Part shown: positions 1 to 5,006 of the stretch, piece by piece
How positions within the stretch are numbered: the stretch's first letter is position 1
Layout of the letters: every line of letters begins with the position of its first letter
DNA from: an uncultured Coriobacteriaceae bacterium
Lineage (GTDB): Bacteria; Actinomycetota; Coriobacteriia; Coriobacteriales; Atopobiaceae
Direction of reading: 5' to 3'
NCBI GenBank assembly: GCA_902772085.1
Contig: CACXZL010000074.1
Location: forward strand, 1 to 7,363
Length of the DNA stretch: 7,363 bases
Program-made: the position numbers and the translations under genes
Notes under the pieces: model-generated
The model's input: the letters and a program-made list of their open reading frames with translations, nothing else
Databases searched by the model: none
What the model was told of the DNA's origin: nothing

Positions 1-998
1 TTGTCCAGACGGCCGTCGGCAAACGATCCCACCGAGGTGTCGGCCATCTTGATCATGATGCTCATGATGTTGCTCGAGGGCATGCGCCAGGATTTGTTGA
101 AGTAGAAGCTGAGCCAGTCGAAGTAAGGCGAGAGGATGTAGTCCTCCTGCTGCGAGACGAAGGGCATGGGAAGCTGGCGGTCCAGACCCGCGCCCTTCCA
201 AGGGGCGGCGATGCAGAGCACCGGATCCACGAAGAGCGTGGGAGATGCGGGGATGCCGGAGGCCTCCAGTATCTGGGGCGTACCCAGCCCACCTGCGGCA
301 AGCACCACGAGGTCGGCGTCGAGGCGCCGGGTCAGCAATCCCTGGCGAACGGTCACGCCCGTTGTGCGTCCGTTCTCTATAACGACGTCGTGAACCCGCG
401 CGCTGTCCATCAACTCGATGCCCGCTACGTCCTGAACGAGTTTGTCTGCCGTCCACTTCGCGCCGAAACGGCAACCGAGGACGCAGTTGCCGCATGCCAC
501 GCAGCGCTCGGGATCCTCCATGAACTTCGGCGTGACCTCGGGGTCGAGGCCAAGCTCCTCGAACGTGGCAAACAAGCGCTCGGTGAGCTCGGACCACCTC
601 GCCCGATGTCCTGTCGTCATCGGAACCTCGTGCTCCAGCTCGGAGAACTCCTCGTCGTGGTCTATGCCGATGCGTGCGAGATAGCGGTCGTAGCGCAGGG
701 CGTTTCCCGTAGCGAGCGTGGTGGTGCCGCCGATGGCGCGTCCCCTCACATGGACCATGTCGTCCTGGGCGGTGTCGATGCGCATGGGAGGGAAGAGCGC
801 CTCGATGAGGTGCGCGTCAAAGAAGAGCCCCGCCTGGCGGGCCGGCTCGAACGCGCGCATGTCTAGGGAGAAGGGCTTGAAGGCGCGCCCCGCCTCCACC
901 AGCGTGACCTCGAATCCCCGTAGCGCAAGCTCGCGCGCCGCCATGCAGCCGCCTGCGCCGCTGCCCACTACGACCGCGTGCTTTGATGGCTTGTTCAC
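1..998 (-). CDS. GMC-family FAD-dependent oxidoreductase with Cys4 motif, long-chain alcohol oxidase-like (partial, 3' end outside window)
   Basis: The open frame begins at a GTG (998-996) and runs off the window start, giving 332 codons without a stop; GMC enzymes usually exceed 500 residues, so the C-terminus with the catalytic His/Asn is missing. The GTG is chosen because AAAGGAG sits 5-6 nt upstream and the Rossmann strand follows at once. Seen: VVVGSGAGG with GxGxxG at residues 12-17 and E35 ending strand 2 (FAD ribose contact), a GGTTTLATGN segment at 90-99 (second GMC flavin-contact region), CVACGNCVLGC at 166-176 followed by RFGAK, and LAAGGLGTPQILEASG, which matches the second GMC signature. 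A CxxCxxGC..GxK stretch at this place is known from long-chain fatty alcohol oxidases and related bacterial GMC proteins; four cysteines could bind an Fe-S cluster or zinc. Inferred role: oxidation of an alcohol, perhaps a fatty alcohol, or the reverse reaction. It is the third gene of the minus-strand cluster. The GMC assignment is firm; the substrate is not known. Confidence 0.85.
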   Translation of the reverse strand, partial: MNKPSKHAVVVGSGAGGCMAARELALRGFEVTLVEAGRAFKPFSLDMRAFEPARQAGLFFDAHLIEALFPPMRIDTAQDDMVHVRGRAIGGTTTLATGNALRYDRYLARIGIDHDEEFSELEHEVPMTTGHRARWSELTERLFATFEELGLDPEVTPKFMEDPERCVACGNCVLGCRFGAKWTADKLVQDVAGIELMDSARVHDVVIENGRTTGVTVRQGLLTRRLDADLVVLAAGGLGTPQILEASGIPASPTLFVDPVLCIAAPWKGAGLDRQLPMPFVSQQEDYILSPYFDWLSFYFNKSWRMPSSNIMSIMIKMADTSVGSFADGRLD

Positions 999-1035
999 GA
1001 TGTCTCCTTTCTGTGTTTCGTACACGTGCTGTATG

Positions 1036-1065
1036 GGCACAAGGCGGGATGGCCTCTCGCGTGCC
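1036..1065 (-). other. Intercistronic imperfect hairpin between the small Cys protein gene and the GMC gene
   Basis: GGCAC (1036-1040) pairs with GTGCC (1061-1065), and inside it AGGC (1042-1045) pairs with GCCT (1052-1055). It lies in the 92-bp gap (999-1090) between two same-strand genes. There is no T-tract, so it is a poor intrinsic terminator; it may be a processing or partial-attenuation site, or chance in GC-rich DNA. I see no convincing promoter in this gap, so read-through from the operon is the simplest reading. Confidence 0.25.
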
Positions 1066-1090
1066 TATGGATGTGGGGAGGGACCCATGC

Positions 1091-1606
1091 TTACGGCGTG
1101 CCCTGAAATCGTGCCATGCAATGCGGCGCCCCTTCGGTCAGCCTGCAGGAAAACGCGAGGTCCGCGTGCTCACGTCCGAGCAGCCCTCGCAAGAAGCCCT
1201 TGTCAAACGCCGACATGAACCAGCAGTCAGCCGGCGTGTATCGTCCGGCAAAGAAACAAGGGCAGAAGCGCAGCCCGTCTTCGCCCGACTTTTCCAGACC
1301 GATGCCGATGCCCCTATAGAAGTACCGCGCCGACGCGAAGGCGCATGCACGGGGGAGCGGGACGAACAAGCGCACCGTGCGGCCGAGACGCAGCGCCTCG
1401 GCGCCAAGCCGTGGTCGCAGCACCTCGGCCAGGCGCTTGTCTGCGAGCGCCATCTCCATGCAGGCGGCCGTGAACTCGCGGTACGTCCCGAGTGCGTCGT
1501 CTGCTGAAAGGCCACGCAACGACGGGACTTCCACGCCAAACGCCTTGCCGAATGCCCGCATGAGCACCATCGTCTCGAGTCTGCGGAACGCCGCGGGAGG
1601 TCTCAT
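1091..1606 (-). CDS. Small Cys-containing protein, possibly ATC-hydrolase-like (171 aa)
   Basis: The start is the ATG at 1606-1604, which overlaps the TGA (1605-1603) of the upstream fusion gene as ATGA and has a strong GGAGGAG (1617-1611) just upstream; the frame stays open further upstream to 1771, but that part lies inside the fusion gene and is low-complexity Arg-rich. The overlap implies translational coupling, so the product is likely made with the fusion enzyme. No signal peptide or membrane segment is seen. The C-terminal half holds C115, C117, C128, D135, C154 and C163, in the order FCPCFFAGRYTPADC, FDKGF and LTEGAPHCMARFQ. This order loosely resembles the family around L-2-amino-thiazoline-4-carboxylic acid hydrolase (PF14196), whose members end with a Gly-x-x-x-Cys-x-x-x-Phe-type segment after an earlier Cys/Asp region. 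That link is by eye and weak; a 4-vinyl-reductase-like or unassigned fold is possible. In context it may process or bind an intermediate of the acyl redox pathway, which is inference. Confidence 0.8.
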   Translation of the reverse strand: MRPPAAFRRLETMVLMRAFGKAFGVEVPSLRGLSADDALGTYREFTAACMEMALADKRLAEVLRPRLGAEALRLGRTVRLFVPLPRACAFASARYFYRGIGIGLEKSGEDGLRFCPCFFAGRYTPADCWFMSAFDKGFLRGLLGREHADLAFSCRLTEGAPHCMARFQGTP

Positions 1607-4437
1607 GCCGCTCCTCCGTGGAGCACGCCTTTCGTGTCGCCGTCGCATACCTCGTCCCAGCCTTCGTACAGACCGCGAACAAGATCCGCGCGCTTCTTTG
1701 CCACCTCGTTGCGACGTGCCTTGAGGTTTAGCGTCAGCTCGCCGGTGGCCACCGAAAGCGGCGCGGCGCACACGATCCAGCGCTTCACCTGCTCGGGATG
1801 GGACAGTGCGTCGTTGACGTCGCGCACTGCCGCGTCGAGCGCCTGGAAGTCGAAGGCCGCCTCGCTTTGGGTCGCCGCCTCAGCGAGCTCGTCCTCGAGC
1901 CAGAGGAGGGCCGTCGTGAAGGGACGCCCGTCGGCGACCACCATGGCCTCGCTCACGCCTTGGATGCCCTTGAGCAAGACCTCGATCTTTTGCGGGGCGA
2001 TGTTTTTGCCGTAGGAGGTGACGAGGATTTCCTTTTGGCGCCCGTTGAGCTCAAGGCTGTGCGAGGGCGACCACGTTCCCAAGTCGCCGGTGCAGAACCA
2101 GCCGTCCTTGTCTACGGCGGGCTCGCTGATGCCGTCGTAGCATCGCGTCACCTGAGGGCCGCGCACGTACACGAGGCCTTTCTCGTCCAGGCGTACTTCC
2201 GTGCTCGGCAGGAGCTGACCAACGCTGCCGAGCTCGTTCTTTCCCAAGGGTGAGAGCGTGATGAGCGGGGCCTCGGTGACGCCGAAGGCGTTGTGGATCT
2301 CTATGCCGAGGCTGCGGAACGACTCGAGTAGGTCGATGCTGATGGGGGCGGAGCCCACGATGAGCTGTCGGCAACGGTCGAGGCCTGCACGTCGCAGCAT
2401 CGCGTGACGCAGGGGAGGGGCGAGCAGGCGCTTGAACGCGCCGTCAGGCAGACCGATCCAGAACCGACCGGCGCCGGTGGAGCTGAACTGGTTCCATACC
2501 TTCTCGTAGAATCGCGGTACCGAGAAGAAGATGCTGGGACGTACCTTGGGGAGCGCCTCGGCGAGGCTGGAGAAGTCGTTGAGGTAGTACATCTCCATGT
2601 TTGTGAGGATGTAGTAGGGCGCGTAGGCTACGAGGATGCCCTCTACCACGTGGCTCATGGGGAGAAACGAAAGATAGCGCAGCTTGGGCGCTGTGCGCGT
2701 CTTCCAATCCAGGATCGCCGGCATGACCTCGCCCATCCAGCGGATCTGCTGCTGGGTGAAGACGACCCCCTTGGGCGTGCCCGTCGTGCCCGACGTGTAG
2801 CGGATGGTGGCCGTCTGGTCGGGGGAGACGTAGGGCAGGTCTCCGCGTGCGAGCGTTGACTCCGCGTCGTTCTCGTGTGCGAGCGCGAGGAAGCTCTCCC
2901 AGCTTCGTATCCCTTCGCGCAGGTCGTCGCGGCTGCTCATCGAAATAAGGTCTGCGCCCAACCGTTCGAGGTCGAGGCCGTCCAGCATGCGGTCGGTTCC
3001 CGCAAAGAGCACCTTGGCGCCGCTGGCCTCCACCAGTGCGTAAACGTCCCGCTCGGCCGAGGTGTAGTAGATGGGGACGTTGATTGCGCCCACCAGCCCG
3101 AGGGCCGCATCGAGCGAGAAGTACCGCACCTCGTTTATGCCGATCGTGGCGACGCGGGTCCCTGACGTTACGCCGTAGGCCAGAAGCGCGTCTGCAATCT
3201 GCAAGATGTCTTTGCGCACCTCCTTGCCGTCGCGTTTGTGGACACCCTCACGGTCTACATCGTAGTAGGTGACGTGCGTGGACGCGCCAGGGCGTAGGCG
3301 CATGAGAATCTGCTGGGACACCGTCCGGTCGGTGTAGTTCAGAAAGCCGCGTCGCGTCGCGTAGGCAAGCAGGTTGGGGACGTATTCGTGCCAGTCTGGG
3401 AACGCCTCGGGCAGGAGCGTCCGCGCATGGTCCACGTCGTAGGTGCGGTTCTCGAAGAAATACGGTGCCAGGGCGAGCATGTTGCGCAGGGCGCTGCGAC
3501 GCTTCGGACGCGCGTCGCGACGCAGGTTTCGCATGCGCCCGAGCATCTCAAACCCGGCGATGGGGACGTAGAGGGGCTTCGGCAGGTCGATGTCCAGATT
3601 CTCCTTCGCCCATGTCCGCGCGGCGTCCACGATCTCCGCTACCGTGGGAAGCTCGTTCCGTCTTCCCACGGCATGTACCACGTAGCATGGGGGAAGGTTC
3701 TCCGCCAAGGCGACGCGACACGTGAGCCTCGCGACGTAGTCGACGGGAACCAAGTTTAACCGCAGGTCGGGTGGGACGGGGATGACGCGGAGCTTGCCAA
3801 GGAGATAGCGCTTGAGGGGATAGTACACCGTGTTGAAGGAGGCGATGAACCCGGTGCGCGAGTCACCTACGATCTGCGATGGTCGCACGATGACGGAGGG
3901 AACGTCTTCATAGGTGCTCACCAGAAGCTCGCCCTCGTGCTTGCTTTGCTCGTAGAGGCTGTTGTACTGTGCATCGCCAAAGAGTCGTTCTGGTATGTGT
4001 CCTCGAGCGCTGCCTGCCACGTAGGCCGTGGAAATGTGCACGTAGCGGCTTACGTGGGCGTGTCGGGCGAAGTCGAGGACGGTCTGGGTTCCACGCACGT
4101 TCACGTTCCAGAAACGCTCGGCGGTTTGGTTCACGCCCACCTCGGCAGCAGTATGGATGACTACGTCGATGGTGCGGGCGAGCTCTTCGTAAGAGGTTGT
4201 CTCCATGCCGAGCTGTGCCTGCTCTATGTCACCTGCCACGGGTATCACGCGATCGGGCAGTACGTCGCACAAGGTGGGGTTCTCATACCAAAGGGCTTCG
4301 AGCCGGTGGGTGGCCGTGCGTGTGCGTGTCTCGCGTACCAGGGCGTACACCGTCGCATCCGTGGTGGATGCGAGCTCTTGTATGATGGCAGTGCCGAGGA
4401 ATCCCGTTGCTCCCGTTACCAGAATCGCATGCCTCAT
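1603..4437 (-). CDS. Fused acyl reductase (thioester-reductase SDR) and long-chain acyl-adenylate/CoA ligase, 944 aa
   Basis: Residues 1-365 are an extended SDR of the thioester reductase/fatty acyl-CoA reductase type (NAD_binding_4, male-sterility family): TGATGFLG at 8-15 (cofactor loop), VIPVAGDI near 65-71, NVNVRGT at 111-117, S136 in HISTAYVAG, and Y162-x3-K166 complete the catalytic triad. Residues about 370-940 are an ANL-superfamily ligase: YTSGTTGTPKG at 547-557 (P-loop), NAFGVTE at 716-722, TGDLG at 783-787, NGRQKE at 798-803, YGKNIAP at 809-815 as in long-chain acyl-CoA synthetases, and the adenylation lysine K906 in GELTLNLKARR. Both halves look intact. No carrier domain with a DSL-type phosphopantetheine serine is visible between or after them. 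Inferred reaction: ATP-dependent activation of a fatty or other hydrophobic acid to an acyl-AMP or acyl-CoA, then NAD(P)H reduction to the aldehyde or alcohol. The start at 4437-4435 has a weak GGTGA 8 nt upstream. First gene of the minus-strand operon; its stop overlaps the next start. Chain length and end product cannot be read from sequence. Confidence 0.92.
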   Translation of the reverse strand: MRHAILVTGATGFLGTAIIQELASTTDATVYALVRETRTRTATHRLEALWYENPTLCDVLPDRVIPVAGDIEQAQLGMETTSYEELARTIDVVIHTAAEVGVNQTAERFWNVNVRGTQTVLDFARHAHVSRYVHISTAYVAGSARGHIPERLFGDAQYNSLYEQSKHEGELLVSTYEDVPSVIVRPSQIVGDSRTGFIASFNTVYYPLKRYLLGKLRVIPVPPDLRLNLVPVDYVARLTCRVALAENLPPCYVVHAVGRRNELPTVAEIVDAARTWAKENLDIDLPKPLYVPIAGFEMLGRMRNLRRDARPKRRSALRNMLALAPYFFENRTYDVDHARTLLPEAFPDWHEYVPNLLAYATRRGFLNYTDRTVSQQILMRLRPGASTHVTYYDVDREGVHKRDGKEVRKDILQIADALLAYGVTSGTRVATIGINEVRYFSLDAALGLVGAINVPIYYTSAERDVYALVEASGAKVLFAGTDRMLDGLDLERLGADLISMSSRDDLREGIRSWESFLALAHENDAESTLARGDLPYVSPDQTATIRYTSGTTGTPKGVVFTQQQIRWMGEVMPAILDWKTRTAPKLRYLSFLPMSHVVEGILVAYAPYYILTNMEMYYLNDFSSLAEALPKVRPSIFFSVPRFYEKVWNQFSSTGAGRFWIGLPDGAFKRLLAPPLRHAMLRRAGLDRCRQLIVGSAPISIDLLESFRSLGIEIHNAFGVTEAPLITLSPLGKNELGSVGQLLPSTEVRLDEKGLVYVRGPQVTRCYDGISEPAVDKDGWFCTGDLGTWSPSHSLELNGRQKEILVTSYGKNIAPQKIEVLLKGIQGVSEAMVVADGRPFTTALLWLEDELAEAATQSEAAFDFQALDAAVRDVNDALSHPEQVKRWIVCAAPLSVATGELTLNLKARRNEVAKKRADLVRGLYEGWDEVCDGDTKGVLHGGAA

Positions 4438-4467
4438 GTATCACATCACCGTCGCTTTGCGCTGAAA

Positions 4468-4473
4468 TATAAT
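4468..4473 (+). promoter_or_regulatory. Perfect TATAAT on the plus strand in the AT-rich island
   Basis: TATAAT at 4468-4473 lies almost on top of the minus-strand -10 box, and a second weaker box TACAAT is at 4483-4488. No good -35 is found at 16-18 nt, so this is only a possible rightward promoter. If active, its transcript would run through the inverted-repeat block (4555-4707) towards the symporter-like gene. Confidence 0.25.
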
Positions 4474-4497
4474 AGATGACTATACAATAGCGCACAA
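4469..4497 (-). promoter_or_regulatory. Candidate sigma70-type promoter for the minus-strand operon
   Basis: On the minus strand TTGTGC (4497-4492) is followed after exactly 17 nt by TATTAT (4474-4469), five of six matches to TATAAT; the -35 box matches only in TTG. Transcription would begin near 4462, giving a leader of about 25 nt before the ATG at 4437. It lies in the most AT-rich stretch of the window, next to the operon start. Confidence 0.5.
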
Positions 4498-4554
4498 TGT
4501 AATAAAAGAAAAGCCTGAGGCGTCAACGCAGGACGCACGCACGAAAGCGGGTTG

Positions 4555-4707
4555 CCTTTCACGGATCGGCCACCAGACCTCTGTCGCTTTTGTGTTTGGC
4601 GAGGGGGCTCCTGCCGGAATCTCGCTCGCCAAACGAGATTCCAACAGATTGCAGACCCGGCGCACTGGCGATTCCGTGAAAACAAAAGCGGTGGCGCAAA
4701 CGAAAGG
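4555..4707. repeat. Block of nested and interlocked inverted repeats; candidate structured RNA
   Basis: Perfect complementary pairs by eye: cctttc 4555-4560 with 4702-4707; gccac 4569-4573 with 4691-4695; cgcttttgt 4585-4593 with 4682-4690. These three nest into one long broken stem of 20 bp. Inside, ggaatctcg 4616-4624 pairs with 4634-4642 as a 9-bp hairpin with a 9-nt loop. That loop (4625-4633, ctcgccaaa) is fully complementary to tttggcgag at 4595-4603, extending to 10 bp with 4594/4634. A competing 9-bp pair, tttcacgga 4557-4565 with 4673-4681, cannot coexist with the outer stem. Such alternative pairings suit a switching or pseudoknotted RNA, or a recombination or transposon-end structure. 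Strand and transcription are unknown. The listed complementarities are direct observations; the function is inference. Confidence 0.55.
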
Positions 4708-4796
4708 GATGCCGTGAACACTTTCCGTCGCGGAACGGTCCCTACCGCGTACACAACAAGGCCAAGAAGGGCGCGCGGTGCGGGGCCTGGTGGGCG

Positions 4797-4866
4797 GGGT
4801 CTTACGTAGGCCAGACGCGCGGGTCTTACGTAGGTCTGGCGCGGGCCTGACGCGAGCCTGACACGG
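4797..4866. repeat. Short tandem repeats: 2 x 24 bp with TACGTA cores, then 11-bp units
   Basis: Two adjacent 24-bp units, 4797-4820 and 4821-4844, share gggtcttacgtagg and match at about 20 of 24 positions. The second half of unit two is continued by 11-bp units: 4834-4844 (gtctggcgcgg), 4845-4855 (gcctgacgcga) and 4856-4866 (gcctgacacgg). Each long unit holds the palindrome TACGTA, and gccagac (4810-4816) and gtctggc (4834-4840) are inverted to each other. Such spaced repeats could be operator sites for a regulator of either flanking gene, or simple-sequence expansion. Confidence 0.55.
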
Positions 4867-4928
4867 GGGCGGGCCTCCGACTGCCAACATCCCCGCACGC
4901 CGCTTCGTGCGTACGTCCTGGCACGCGC

Positions 4929-4934
4929 TATACT
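4929..4934 (+). promoter_or_regulatory. Possible -10 box of the symporter-like gene
   Basis: TATACT matches the consensus at five of six positions and lies 72 bp before the first start codon. No recognisable -35 hexamer stands 16-18 nt upstream, so an activator or an alternative sigma factor would be needed. The tandem repeats end about 60 bp upstream, a suitable distance for an activator site. Confidence 0.3.
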
Positions 4935-5006
4935 GTTGTAAGAATAGACCCAAAGGATGCCGAGATTGTATGGGACGATTCATTTGGCTGGAGGACTGGC
5001 GGAGCC

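Larger units (their letters stand above)
4438..5006. other. 569-bp divergent intergenic region without a credible gene
   Basis: The frames that stay open here give Arg/Pro-rich, low-complexity translations without a Shine-Dalgarno sequence or recognisable motifs. The region holds, from left to right, the AT-rich promoter island (about 4465-4510), the interlocked inverted repeats (4555-4707), a GC-rich tandem-repeat patch (4797-4866), and a -10-like box at 4929-4934 before the plus-strand gene. This is long for a divergent promoter region and is best read as regulatory, RNA-encoding or a relic of an inserted element. Confidence 0.7.

Noticed and set aside
1018..1030. CACGTG palindrome in the 999-1090 gap as an operator
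   Set aside because: A 6-bp palindrome is expected by chance in DNA of this composition and no second site or promoter accompanies it.
390..1507. Plus-strand frames opposite the GMC and small Cys protein genes
   Set aside because: They are mirror frames of well-supported minus-strand genes and show no motifs.
1607..1771. Upstream extension of the small Cys protein to an ATG at 1771
   Set aside because: The added 55 residues lie inside the fusion gene and are Arg/Gly-rich shadow sequence; the ATG at 1606 has the Shine-Dalgarno and the ATGA overlap.
1603..4437. Fusion read as OleD-OleC of olefin synthesis
   Set aside because: The SDR half carries thioester-reductase/FAR-type features (TGATGFLG, LVR, STAYVAG) rather than OleD-like ones, and the ligase looks like a long-chain acyl-CoA synthetase; no OleA or OleB is present in the window.
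4797..4866. CRISPR array
   Set aside because: Units are directly adjacent without spacers of constant length, too few and degenerate, and no cas gene is near.
4446..4983. Open frames on the minus strand across the intergenic region (150 and 167 codons)
   Set aside because: Their translations are Arg/Pro-rich without domain motifs, they overlap each other and the repeats, and no Shine-Dalgarno precedes the starts.
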